Below, in pieces: positions 51,279 through 59,560 of a stretch of DNA of 64,000 nucleotides. Numbering within the stretch: the first letter of the stretch is position 1; every line of letters begins with the position of its first letter. The position numbers were made by a program, and so were the translations under genes. The notes beneath the pieces were generated by a model. That model had not been told where the DNA came from and ran no database searches. It saw only the letters and a program-made list of their open reading frames with translations. This stretch comes from Acetobacteraceae bacterium (lineage in GTDB: Bacteria; Pseudomonadota; Alphaproteobacteria; Acetobacterales; Acetobacteraceae), in the NCBI GenBank assembly GCA_947475245.1, contig CANJLW010000001.1, positions 410,025 to 474,024 on the forward strand, written 5' to 3'.

Positions 51279-51713
51279 ATGCCGAAAATCCTGATTGTCC
51301 ACGGTGCCGGCATGAATATGCGCGGCAAAGTGCAAACCGAAATTTTCGGCAAGATGACCTTGCCGGAATACGACGCGCATATCCGCCAGTACGCGGCCGA
51401 TCTCGGCGTCGAGATCGAGATCTTCCATTCGAATATCGAGGGTGAGATCGTGAACCGGCTTTATGCCGCGATCGATCAGGGGTTCGATGGCGCGCTGGTC
51501 AATCCGGCTGGTTTTTCGCGCGGCTATCCGGCGCTGACGGCGGCAATCTCGCAGGTCGGTTTCCCCGTGATCGAAGTGCACATCTCCAACCCTGTCCGGC
51601 GCGGTCCGATCTCCGACACCGCCCAGGTCAGCCAGGGTATCGTCGCCGGCTTCGGCGTGTTCGGCTATCACGTCGCGCTGCTGGGCATCCGGAACCTGAC
51701 GGCCCCGAAATAA
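51279..51713 (+). CDS. AroQ-like (type II dehydroquinase family) protein with altered active site
   Basis: 144 residues, the length of type II 3-dehydroquinate dehydratases. Kept: catalytic His101 in EVHISNP, NPAGFS and a GFGVFGYHVAL tail. Changed: the usual GPNLNLLG loop reads GAGMNMRG, the catalytic Tyr of the YG motif is Phe23 (EIFGKMTL), and the REP/REE Arg region is RRGPISDTAQ. So the core fold is kept while the shikimate-pathway mechanism probably is not. GGAGGGGAG precedes ATG 51279. It may act on another cyclic acid. Confidence 0.82.
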   Translation: MPKILIVHGAGMNMRGKVQTEIFGKMTLPEYDAHIRQYAADLGVEIEIFHSNIEGEIVNRLYAAIDQGFDGALVNPAGFSRGYPALTAAISQVGFPVIEVHISNPVRRGPISDTAQVSQGIVAGFGVFGYHVALLGIRNLTAPK

Positions 51714-51719
51714 GGTGTC

Positions 51720-51758
51720 GGTGCCGGCGGTGGACCTGCGAGGTCCGCCGTCGGCACC
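51720..51758. terminator. Bidirectional terminator hairpin between AroQ-like and crotonase genes
   Basis: 17-bp stem with two G-U pairs (GGTGCCGGCGGTGGACC / GGTCCGCCGTCGGCACC), 5-base loop, between convergent stops at 51713 and 51766. Confidence 0.8.
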
Positions 51759-51765
51759 GGTTGCT

Positions 51766-52572
51766 TTAGCGACCCTTGAACTGCGCGGGACGCTTTTCGC
51801 GGAACGCCGTCACGCCCTCGGTATAGTCTTCCGACATGCCGGCGATGGACTGCAGGCGGGCTTCGGCGGCGAGTTGCGCCTCGAACCCGTTATCCATGCC
51901 TTCCCAGTACATCCGGCGAATAACACCCAACGCACGAGGCCCGGCGGCCAGACGCCGAGCGAGGTCCATGGCGGAGGAGACGACGTCGGCGTCGTCGACG
52001 AGGCGGTTGATCATGCCCCATTGCATGGCGGTTTCCGCCGGCAGGCGTTCGGCCAGCATCGACAGTTCCATCGCCCGCGCCATGCCGATCAGGCGCGGCA
52101 AAATCCACGACGACCCGCAATCGGGCGCGAGGCCGATTCGGGCGAAGGCCTGCAGGAAGTAGGAGGAGCGCCCGGCGATCTTCATGTCGCCCATCAGCGC
52201 CAGGCTCATGCCCGCGCCCGCCGCGATGCCGTTGATCGCGGTGACGACCGGGATATCCAGGTTCCGCAGTCGCATGAACGTCGGATTGTGCCACAGTTCC
52301 AGGTCGGACTTGGCCTCTCCCCGTGCCTCCGCCGCGCGATCACGCGGCTTGCGGTCGGGGTCGGTCAGGTTGGCACCGGAGCAAAACGCCCGCCCATTGC
52401 CGGTGATAACCAGGCATCGACCGGTGCCGGCTTCGATTTCGTCCAGCGCCTGCGTGATGTCCTGACGCATCTTCATGCCGATCGCGTTCAGCACCGACGG
52501 ATCGTTCAGGGTCATGACGACCACGTCGCCATCCCGATCGAGCAGGATGCGACCGTTGTTCATTTCAGCCAT
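51766..52572 (-). CDS. Crotonase-fold enzyme, PaaG-like
   Basis: 268 residues. AINGIAAGAGMSLALMGD gives the oxyanion hole, and IGLAPDCGSSWILPRLIG with its Asp matches 1,2-epoxyphenylacetyl-CoA isomerase (PaaG) and related delta3-delta2 isomerases, not classical hydratases: the two hydratase Glu positions are absent. Last gene of a four-gene minus-strand operon; start at 52572, one base after the CoA-transferase stop. Confidence 0.87.
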   Translation of the reverse strand: MAEMNNGRILLDRDGDVVVMTLNDPSVLNAIGMKMRQDITQALDEIEAGTGRCLVITGNGRAFCSGANLTDPDRKPRDRAAEARGEAKSDLELWHNPTFMRLRNLDIPVVTAINGIAAGAGMSLALMGDMKIAGRSSYFLQAFARIGLAPDCGSSWILPRLIGMARAMELSMLAERLPAETAMQWGMINRLVDDADVVSSAMDLARRLAAGPRALGVIRRMYWEGMDNGFEAQLAAEARLQSIAGMSEDYTEGVTAFREKRPAQFKGR

Positions 52573-52573
52573 C

Positions 52574-53767
52574 TCAGATTACTCCCGTTTCCTTCAGACG
52601 TGTCAGTTCCGCCGACGAAAGGCCAAGCCATTCGCCATAGACGGCTTCGTTGTGTTCGCCGACCTTGGGGTTGACGCGGGTCGGTACTTTTTCCGCGCCA
52701 TGGAAGCGCAGCGGCGAATTCGGCAGCACGACCGGGCCGTAATCGTAGTGATCGACCGTTTCCAGCATCCCGCGCTCGTGCATGTGCGGGTCGTTCATGA
52801 CTTCTTCGATATCGCGCACCGGCGCGCAAGGCACCTTGGCCTTGCTGGTCGCGGCGAAGATTTCCGCCCGCGTGTGCGCCGTGGTCCAGTCGGTGACGAC
52901 TTTCTCCGTCTCGGCATAGTGCGCGATGCGGGCATCGTTCTTGATGAAGCGCGGATCGTCCTTCAAATCTTCCCGGCCCATCGCGCGCAGCAGGTTCTGC
53001 CACTGCGCCTCCGTCACCAGAATGATCGCGACATGGCCGTCTTTCGCCGGAAACACATTGTACGGCGCGCGGTTGTAATTGGCGAAAGCGTTGCCGCTTC
53101 GCGCCGGAACCTTTTGGCCGGCGCGATGATACTGATCCAACCCCGTTGCGAGGCAGGCATAGACCGCCTCCACCATCGCCACTTCGACCAGTCGACCCTT
53201 GCCGGTACGTTCGCGTTCCAACAGCGCCGTCAGCAACCCGGCATACAGATGCGCGCCGCCGAGAATATCGACATAGGGCGCGCCCGTGCGTGTCGGCGGG
53301 GAATCCGGATAGCCCGTCAGGCTCATGACGCCCGAGGCCGCCTGGATAGTGAAATCCATCGCCAGATTGTCCCGATCCGGTCCCGACAGGCCGAATCCGG
53401 TGGCGGAGGCATAGACCAGACGCGGGTTCAACGCGCTGAGGTTCGACCAACCCACGCCCAGTCGATCCATCACGCCCGGAGAATAATTCTCCACCACCGC
53501 ATCCGCCTTCATCACCATCCGTCTCAGCAGTGCTCGGCCTTCCTCGACCTTCAGGTTCAGGGTGATGCCGCGCTTGTTGGCGTTCAGCATCACCACCGGA
53601 AACCCGCCGGACTTTCCGGGCGGAGCCATATGCCGCAGGCTTTCGCCGTTCGGCGGTTCGATCTTGATGACGTCGGCACCGGCCTTGGCCAGCATCATGG
53701 TCGCGTAGGGACCCTGGTAGAACTGCGTGAAGTCCAGGATCGTAAAGCCGGCCAGGGGGATGCTCAT
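52574..53767 (-). CDS. CaiB/BaiF family III CoA-transferase (second copy)
   Basis: 397 residues. Family III hallmarks: AGADVIKIEPPNGESLR, GPYATMMLAKAGA, and Asp167 in APYVDILGG at the position of the catalytic Asp. It transfers CoA between carboxylates in the cytosol. Collinear and strongly similar to the copy directly upstream, two bases away. The pair may act as a heteromer or on two substrates. Confidence 0.92.
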   Translation of the reverse strand: MSIPLAGFTILDFTQFYQGPYATMMLAKAGADVIKIEPPNGESLRHMAPPGKSGGFPVVMLNANKRGITLNLKVEEGRALLRRMVMKADAVVENYSPGVMDRLGVGWSNLSALNPRLVYASATGFGLSGPDRDNLAMDFTIQAASGVMSLTGYPDSPPTRTGAPYVDILGGAHLYAGLLTALLERERTGKGRLVEVAMVEAVYACLATGLDQYHRAGQKVPARSGNAFANYNRAPYNVFPAKDGHVAIILVTEAQWQNLLRAMGREDLKDDPRFIKNDARIAHYAETEKVVTDWTTAHTRAEIFAATSKAKVPCAPVRDIEEVMNDPHMHERGMLETVDHYDYGPVVLPNSPLRFHGAEKVPTRVNPKVGEHNEAVYGEWLGLSSAELTRLKETGVI

Positions 53768-53769
53768 GC

Positions 53770-54957
53770 TCAGATCACCTTGTCGCGGCGCAGTTCGGCG
53801 ATGCGTTCGGCCGACAAACCCAGCCAATCGCCGTAGATGGCATCGTTATGCTCGCCCACCCGGGGGTTCGGCAGCGACGGGGCGACATCCGTCCCGTGAA
53901 TACGGATCGGCGTGCGCGGCATGACGACCCGGCCGAGGTCGCGGTGATCCATCCATTCCAACATGCCGCGGCCATGCATGTGCTCGTCGTTCATGACCTC
54001 GTCGACCTCGCGCACCGGGGCGCAAGGGATGCGGAACCGGTTGGCCTGTTCGGCGATTTCCGCCTTGGTCAGCCCGCTGCTCCAGGCCACGACGATTTCA
54101 TCGATTTCCGCCGCGTGCGTCGCGCGACCGTGCATGGTCTGGTAGCGCGGCACGTCCTTCAGATCGAGCCTGCCGGCGGCGGCGAGAATATTCGTCCAAT
54201 GCTGATCCGTTCCGGTATGGATCGCGATGAAACCGTCCTTGACGGGATAGACGCCATACGGCGCGACCGCGCCGGGGGAGTTGTTGCCTGTCCGCTTCGG
54301 CACGACGCCGTGCCGGCGGTACTGCTCGATCGGACCGGCAAGCGTGTAATAAACCGCCTCCTGCATGGCGATTTCTACCAATCGACCGACGCCGCTGGTC
54401 ATACGCTCGTACAAGGCCGTCATGATCCCGCCATAGGCGTGGATGCCGCCCATGAAGTCGGCGACGGTAACCCCCGCGCGCACCGGCGGGCCGTCGGCGA
54501 AGCCGGTCACGCTCATGATGCCGGATGCCGCCTGAACCGTCAGGTCCATCGCCAGCGCGTCCTTGTTCGGCCCGGTGATCCCGTAGCCGGATGCGGTGGC
54601 GTAGATCATGCGGGGATTGAGCGGATGCAGGACGTCCCAACCCACGCCCAGACGGTCCATCGCGCCGGGGCCGAAATTTTCCAGCAGCACGTCGGCCTTC
54701 TTGACCATGTCGAACAGCAACTGCCGCCCGCCCTCTGTCTTCAGGTTCAGAGTCACCGCGCGCTTGTTGGCGTTCAGCATGGCAAACGACATCGTCGTGG
54801 CTTCGCCCGGCGCCGTGCGCCGACGCAGCGGTTCGCCACCCGGCGGTTCGATCTTGATGACGTTGGCACCGGCCTTGGCCATCAGCAGCGTGGCGTAGCT
54901 GCCCTGAAAGATCTGGCCAAAATCCAGCACGGTGAGTCCGGCAAGCGGCATCGACAT
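53770..54957 (-). CDS. CaiB/BaiF family III CoA-transferase (first copy)
   Basis: 395 residues with the same signatures: SYATLLMAKAGANVIKIEPPGG and Asp167 in VTVADFMGG. Most of the difference from its neighbour lies in the middle third (about 180-260), as expected if the substrate pockets differ. Tandem CaiB genes are known for heteromeric CoA-transferases such as those for benzylsuccinate. It starts three bases before the crotonase stop on its upstream side. Confidence 0.92.
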   Translation of the reverse strand: MSMPLAGLTVLDFGQIFQGSYATLLMAKAGANVIKIEPPGGEPLRRRTAPGEATTMSFAMLNANKRAVTLNLKTEGGRQLLFDMVKKADVLLENFGPGAMDRLGVGWDVLHPLNPRMIYATASGYGITGPNKDALAMDLTVQAASGIMSVTGFADGPPVRAGVTVADFMGGIHAYGGIMTALYERMTSGVGRLVEIAMQEAVYYTLAGPIEQYRRHGVVPKRTGNNSPGAVAPYGVYPVKDGFIAIHTGTDQHWTNILAAAGRLDLKDVPRYQTMHGRATHAAEIDEIVVAWSSGLTKAEIAEQANRFRIPCAPVREVDEVMNDEHMHGRGMLEWMDHRDLGRVVMPRTPIRIHGTDVAPSLPNPRVGEHNDAIYGDWLGLSAERIAELRRDKVI

Positions 54958-54960
54958 CGA

Positions 54961-55749
54961 TTAGCGTCCCCTGAAGGTTGGTTTGCGGCGTTCACGCCAG
55001 GATTGGTGACTTTCCGCCTTATCCTCGGTCATTTCCAGTGCGGCAAAGCGATACAAATCGCCCAGAACGGCTTCCGACAATGGGCTGTCGAAGCCCGAGC
55101 GCAATGACTCCTTGGTCACCCGCGTCGCCAGCGGCGGCAGCGAGGCGATATGGTCCGCGACCTCCATCGCCTTGTCCATCAGCGCTTCGGGCTTCGTCAG
55201 CCACTGCGCGAGACCGATGCGATAGGCTTCCTCGGCCGGGATGGGAAAGCCATAGGCGGCGCGCATCGCCTGTCCCTTGCCGACCCAACGGGCAAGACGG
55301 ATCGTTCCGCCCTGCGCCGGCATAATGCCGAGGCCCGCTTGCGGCAGGCGCCATTCGGCGTGTTCGGAGGCGACGATGAGATCGCAGCAATAGGTGACGA
55401 TGCACCCGATGCCGATGGCATAGCCGTTGACCGCGGCGATGATCGGCTTGGAGAAGTCGGTGACCAGCGTGATCGCGCTGCTCCGCCGCCGCGACGGCAA
55501 TTCCTCCAGAAAATCGGCAACGGAGTCGTGGGAATGGGTCTTCGGGTTTTTCAGATCGGCTCCGGCGCTGAACGCCTTGCCGGCGGGATCGCCGGTCAGC
55601 ACGACGCAGCGAATGTCGCGATCGTCCTCCAACGCCGGCATCAGCTCGACGAAGCGATCGTTGTACTCGTCGCACCAGGCGTTGCGCGCCTCCGGCCGGC
55701 TGAGCGTCAGAATCGCGACATGGCCGCGCTTTTCACAGATTAACGGCAC
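54961..55749 (-). CDS. Crotonase-fold protein with both hydratase Glu positions replaced
   Basis: 262 residues. Core motifs SAGADLK and AVNGYAIGIGCIVTYCCDLIVAS are present, but the first catalytic Glu (of GGGCEL) is absent and the second (PE) is Gln in RLPQAGLGI. It may hydrolyse, isomerise or decarboxylate a CoA ester instead of hydrating it. First gene of the operon. GTG 55749 follows GGAGAACGAAGC; ATG is absent. Confidence 0.87.
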   Translation of the reverse strand: MPLICEKRGHVAILTLSRPEARNAWCDEYNDRFVELMPALEDDRDIRCVVLTGDPAGKAFSAGADLKNPKTHSHDSVADFLEELPSRRRSSAITLVTDFSKPIIAAVNGYAIGIGCIVTYCCDLIVASEHAEWRLPQAGLGIMPAQGGTIRLARWVGKGQAMRAAYGFPIPAEEAYRIGLAQWLTKPEALMDKAMEVADHIASLPPLATRVTKESLRSGFDSPLSEAVLGDLYRFAALEMTEDKAESHQSWRERRKPTFRGR

Positions 55750-55828
55750 CGCTTCGTTCTCCCCTGTCGCGCTTTACAGCGTTCGTTTTCGCCGACTACG
55801 CTAACCCACAAGCAGGCAGGAGGAAACA

Positions 55829-56629
55829 ATGGCGGACGCCGAAGAACGCAGCTATGTCGATTACGAAATCAAGGACCACATCGTCACGATCGCGATGAAC
55901 CGGCCGGAAAAGCTGAACGCCGTCAGCGACGAAGTGGTCCGCCAGTTGATGACGGCATTCCGTCGGTTCGATGCCGATCCCGATGCCTGGGTGGCGATTT
56001 TTTGCGGCCGCGGACGGGCCTTTTGCAGCGGCGCCGACGTGCATCAACGTCAGCTACGCTCCCGCGAGGAGTTTGAGCGTCTGGGCGGCCCGCAAGGTCA
56101 CGGCGCGAATTCCGGCGATCTGCTGATGCAATCGGTCAACTGGAAACCCGTCATCGCCGCCACGCACGGCTATGTCCTGGGCCTTGGTCTCGGCATGGTG
56201 CTCGACTGCGACCTGATCGTCGCGGAGGAGGGGACGCAGTTTCAATTGACCGAAACCTCCCGCGGTCTTGGATCGGCCAAGCATTGGGCGCAGTTCCATT
56301 TTCGCGGCGCCGGGGCCTTCGGCGACGAAATCGCGTTCACCGGGCGCTATTTCACTGCCGAGGAAGCATTGGCCGCCAACATCATCAATAAAGTGGCACC
56401 CAAGGGGACAATGATGGATGTCGCCTGGAAACTGGCCGAGGCGGTGGCGGCGAACCCGCCGTTGAGCGTCCGCGCCTCGGTCCGCGCGCGTCGCTGGTAT
56501 CTGGGTGAATATGTGCGCGAGGCCGCGTTCCAGCAGGCACCGATGAAGTTGTACCTGTCGGAAGATTTTCACGAAGCCGCGCTGGCCTTCAAGGAAAAGC
56601 GCAAGCCGCGTCCGTTCAAGGGCAAGTAG
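55829..56629 (+). CDS. Crotonase-fold enzyme
   Basis: 266 residues: MNRPEKLNAVSDEVV, FCSGADVHQRQL and YVLGLGLGMVLDCDLIVAEE. Only the second hydratase Glu position has a Glu (QLTETSRGL). It ends in EKRKPRPFKGK, a C-terminal signature shared with its neighbours. Divergent from the CoA-transferase operon by 79 bases, likely co-regulated. AGGAGG precedes ATG 55829. Confidence 0.88.
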   Translation: MADAEERSYVDYEIKDHIVTIAMNRPEKLNAVSDEVVRQLMTAFRRFDADPDAWVAIFCGRGRAFCSGADVHQRQLRSREEFERLGGPQGHGANSGDLLMQSVNWKPVIAATHGYVLGLGLGMVLDCDLIVAEEGTQFQLTETSRGLGSAKHWAQFHFRGAGAFGDEIAFTGRYFTAEEALAANIINKVAPKGTMMDVAWKLAEAVAANPPLSVRASVRARRWYLGEYVREAAFQQAPMKLYLSEDFHEAALAFKEKRKPRPFKGK

Positions 56630-56653
56630 TCGGCCGCACGCCGGGAATCGAAA

Positions 56654-56685
56654 CGGCGAACCGGACCCTGGGGCCTGGTTCGCCG
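56654..56685. terminator. Hairpin between crotonase and mucR
   Basis: 9-bp stem (CGGCGAACC / GGTTCGCCG) with a further partly paired inner region, between convergent stops at 56629 and 56712. On the minus-strand side no T tract. Confidence 0.6.
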
Positions 56686-56711
56686 CTGTCGACGGTCGAA
56701 AATCGGATTGC

Positions 56712-57140
56712 TTAGCGCTTGGCGGCTGCCTTGCGGCCCGGCTTCTTGTCGGGAACGCTGCGGCTGCGACCAAGGCCCATCTGCTTGGCCAGGGACGAAC
56801 GCGTTTCCGCATAGTTCGGCGCGACCATCGGATAGGATGACGGCAGCGACCATTTCTCGCGGTATTGATCGACCGTCAGGGAGTGTTCGGTCATCAAATG
56901 ACGCTTCAGCATGGTCATCTGCTTGCCGCACTCAAGGCAGATCATATAGTCGGGAAAAACCGACTTCGTCGCGGGAACCGCCGGCTTCGGCGCTTCGACC
57001 GGGGCGGCGACGTCGCCGATGCCGGCCAGGGTTTTGTAAACATCGCGAATCAACGTCGGCAGGTCTTCGACCGCGACAGTGTTGCGCGTGACATGGGCGC
57101 TCACGATCTGGGCGGTGAGGCCCAACACATCATCAGTCAT
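56712..57140 (-). CDS. mucR: MucR/Ros family transcriptional regulator
   Basis: 142 residues with the prokaryotic zinc finger CLECGKQMTMLKRHLMTEH (C-x2-C-x9-H-x4-H) at about 69-87, then YREKWSLPSSYPMVAPNYAETRS, the canonical MucR DNA-binding region. MucR controls exopolysaccharide, motility and virulence genes and often represses itself at AT-rich sites. ATG 57140 was chosen; the frame continues upstream but homology does not. The AT-richer leader 57141-57300 is a plausible self-binding site. Confidence 0.92.
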   Translation of the reverse strand: MTDDVLGLTAQIVSAHVTRNTVAVEDLPTLIRDVYKTLAGIGDVAAPVEAPKPAVPATKSVFPDYMICLECGKQMTMLKRHLMTEHSLTVDQYREKWSLPSSYPMVAPNYAETRSSLAKQMGLGRSRSVPDKKPGRKAAAKR

Positions 57141-57383
57141 ATAATTCTTTCCTGTTTGGTCCCGATCAAACCAATGACAGCCCCGGTCGGTCGCTGCCGT
57201 GATTGCAGCTGACTGGATCGCACTGGTTCGATCAGGCATTCCTTCAAGTATAAGGCACGCTCACGGGCCTTGCTATATCCATTTCGCATTACTTGGCAAG
57301 CATTCTTGTGCATTTCGCGCGGTGTATTTGCGCCGAACCTCGATTTACGCCACGATCGGCTATCGGTATTGGAGAAATCGACG
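57141..57383. other. Divergent promoter region mucR/SDR
   Basis: 243 bases, AT-richer than its surroundings, with no gene. It should contain both promoters and any MucR sites. No strong inverted repeat was seen. Confidence 0.5.
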
Positions 57384-58169
57384 ATGGAACTCGGATTAAG
57401 CGGCAAGGTCGCCTTGGTCACCGGCGCGAGTCGCGGCATCGGCGCCGCGATCTGCGCGGAACTTGCCCGCGAAGGCATGCACATCTGCCTGGTCGCGCGC
57501 GATGAAGCCAAATTGCGCGAAGTGTCCGCGTCCGTCACCAACACAGCCGCGATCCGCACCGCTCTGCACGTCGCGGATTTGCGCGCCCCCGACGCGGGGG
57601 ACGCCGCGGTCGCCGCCGCCGTCGCGGCGTTCGGACGACTCGATCTTGTCGTGAACAATGCCGGCGCAACGAAGCGCGCCGATTTCTTCACCCTGACCGA
57701 GGATGACTGGCAGGACGGATTCGCGCTGAAATTCCACGGCTATGTCCGCATGACCCGCGCCGCCTGGCCGCATTTGCGCAAGACAAACGGCAGCATCGTC
57801 AATATCGTCGGTATCGGCGCGCGGGCCGGATCGGCGGAATTCACCATCGGCGGATCGGTTAACGTCGCGCTGCTGAATTTCACCAAGGCAATGGCCGATA
57901 TCGGCGTCAAGGACGGCGTGCGGGTCAATGCCATCAATCCCGGCCTGATCGCCACCGACCGTTTCAACCGAAACGTTGAACGGACCATGACCGATCGCGG
58001 CATGGACCGCGATCAGGCCGTTACGTACCTGCTGTCCTCTCACGGCACCACGCGAGTCGGTCGCCCCGACGAGATCGGCGCGCTGACCGCCTACCTCGCG
58101 TCCGAAAAGGCCGGATTCATGCAAGGGGCGATCATCGACATCGACGGCGGCGCGACGCGATCGCTGTAA
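57384..58169 (+). CDS. SDR-fold protein without the catalytic triad
   Basis: 261 residues. The cofactor site ALVTGASRGIGAAI and NNAG motif are intact, so it should bind NAD(P)(H). The active site is not: Ser position is Gly143 (NIVGIGARAG), Tyr is Gly156 and Lys is Asn160 in FTIGGSVNVALLNFTKAM. Sequences with this GGSVN pattern recur, so it looks like a stable subfamily. GGAGAAATCGACG precedes ATG 57384. It is followed 20 bases later by the MmgE/PrpD gene. Confidence 0.87.
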   Translation: MELGLSGKVALVTGASRGIGAAICAELAREGMHICLVARDEAKLREVSASVTNTAAIRTALHVADLRAPDAGDAAVAAAVAAFGRLDLVVNNAGATKRADFFTLTEDDWQDGFALKFHGYVRMTRAAWPHLRKTNGSIVNIVGIGARAGSAEFTIGGSVNVALLNFTKAMADIGVKDGVRVNAINPGLIATDRFNRNVERTMTDRGMDRDQAVTYLLSSHGTTRVGRPDEIGALTAYLASEKAGFMQGAIIDIDGGATRSL

Positions 58170-58189
58170 CGGACAGGAAAGGCCGGACA

Positions 58190-59551
58190 ATGAGCCTCTC
58201 GACCATGGAAATCGGCGCGACCGAACGGATCGCCGACTACGCGCTGCGAACCGACGCCGCCGATCTGCCCGCCGCGGTACGGCGCGAAGCCCTCCGATCC
58301 CTCTTCAACATCATCGGTTGCACGATCGGCGGTGCTCGGCATCAGTTTGTCGACGCGACGGATCAGGCACTGGCCGAGTTCAGCGGCACGCCGCATGCCA
58401 CGCTGTTCGGTCGCGGCCGCAAGGCCGATGCCTTGCACGCGACGCTGGTGAATTGTCTGGCCTCCTCGGTCTACAGCTTCGACGACACGCACGAAGCCGC
58501 CGTCGTCCATCCCGCCGGCCCCGTCGCCGCCGCTGTCCTGGCGCTCGCGGATCGACGCCCCACCTCCGGCACCGATGTGCTGACCGCCTTCGCGCTGGGG
58601 GTGGAGTTCGTCTGCCGCCTCAGCCTCGCCTTGTCCGTCGCGCCGGCCAAGGGTGTCATCGCCTGGTCGCAGACCGGCATCTGCGGCGGTATCGGCGCGG
58701 CCATCGCCGGCGCGCGCATGTTGGGGCTGGACCGCGACGGCATGCGGCGCGCCATCGGTATCGCCCTGTCGCAGGCAGCGGGCTTTCGGGTCATGCACGG
58801 CACGGCCGTGACCGCGATGATGCCGGCCCAGGCCGGCCAGACCGGTCTGCGCGCGGCGCTGCTGGCCGAACGCGGCATCACCGCCTCGCTCATTTCGCTC
58901 GAAGGCCACTACGGGTTTCTCAGCGTCTTCGCCGAACAGGCAAACGTGCCCGCCCTGACCGACGAACTGGGCGATCGCTTCGAAATCCTGCGCAACACCT
59001 ACAAGCCCTATCCCTGCGGTATCGTCATCCACCCCATCATCGACGCCTGCCTGCAGTTACGTCGCGACCACGCGCCTGATCCCGATCGCATCGCGCGGGT
59101 CGATATCAAGGCGTCCCCTGGGGCGATGGCTTTGTGCAACCGACGCAATCCGCGCGACGAAATGCAGGCCCATGTCAGCCTGCATCACTGGACCGCCGTC
59201 GCCCTGATCCGCGGCACCGCGCGTATTCAGGATATGGACACCGAGACCGCCGTGCAGGACCCCGCGTTGATGCGTTTCCAGGACAAGGTCGAAGCCGAGC
59301 TCGATCCCGACCTGAAAGCCGACGCCACCGAAGTGACCATCACGATGGAAGACGGCACACGCCTCGTCCAGCGTATCCTTCATGGCATCGGCAGCGCCTC
59401 CAACCCCATGAGCGATGCCGACCTGGAACGGAAATTCCTCGATCTGGCAACCCCGGTCATCGGTCAGGCGCGCGGGCGGGAAATGGTCGACAAGACCTGG
59501 GGGATCGAAGGACTGGCCGATGCCGGAGACCTGTCGCGCGCCGCCGCCTGA
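58190..59551 (+). CDS. MmgE/PrpD family protein
   Basis: 453 residues. N-terminal helical domain with SVYSFDDTHEAAVVHPAG (in part: FDDTHEAAVVHPAG) and GVEFVCRLSLAL; central GICGGIGAAIAGARMLGL; small domain with YKPYPCGIVIHPIIDA. PrpD dehydrates 2-methylcitrate, but this family includes cis-aconitate decarboxylase and many uncharacterised members. Pairs with the SDR-like gene upstream. The stop is nine bases from the convergent fixL stop. Confidence 0.9.
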   Translation: MSLSTMEIGATERIADYALRTDAADLPAAVRREALRSLFNIIGCTIGGARHQFVDATDQALAEFSGTPHATLFGRGRKADALHATLVNCLASSVYSFDDTHEAAVVHPAGPVAAAVLALADRRPTSGTDVLTAFALGVEFVCRLSLALSVAPAKGVIAWSQTGICGGIGAAIAGARMLGLDRDGMRRAIGIALSQAAGFRVMHGTAVTAMMPAQAGQTGLRAALLAERGITASLISLEGHYGFLSVFAEQANVPALTDELGDRFEILRNTYKPYPCGIVIHPIIDACLQLRRDHAPDPDRIARVDIKASPGAMALCNRRNPRDEMQAHVSLHHWTAVALIRGTARIQDMDTETAVQDPALMRFQDKVEAELDPDLKADATEVTITMEDGTRLVQRILHGIGSASNPMSDADLERKFLDLATPVIGQARGREMVDKTWGIEGLADAGDLSRAAA

Positions 59552-59560
59552 TGGGTTGCG

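Noticed and set aside
49509-51713. A plus-strand open frame of about 730 codons across the glycosyltransferase and hydratase genes
   Set aside because: Only its last 145 codons (from 51279) have homology (AroQ-like). The rest is antisense to two well-supported minus-strand genes and reads as low-complexity shadow.
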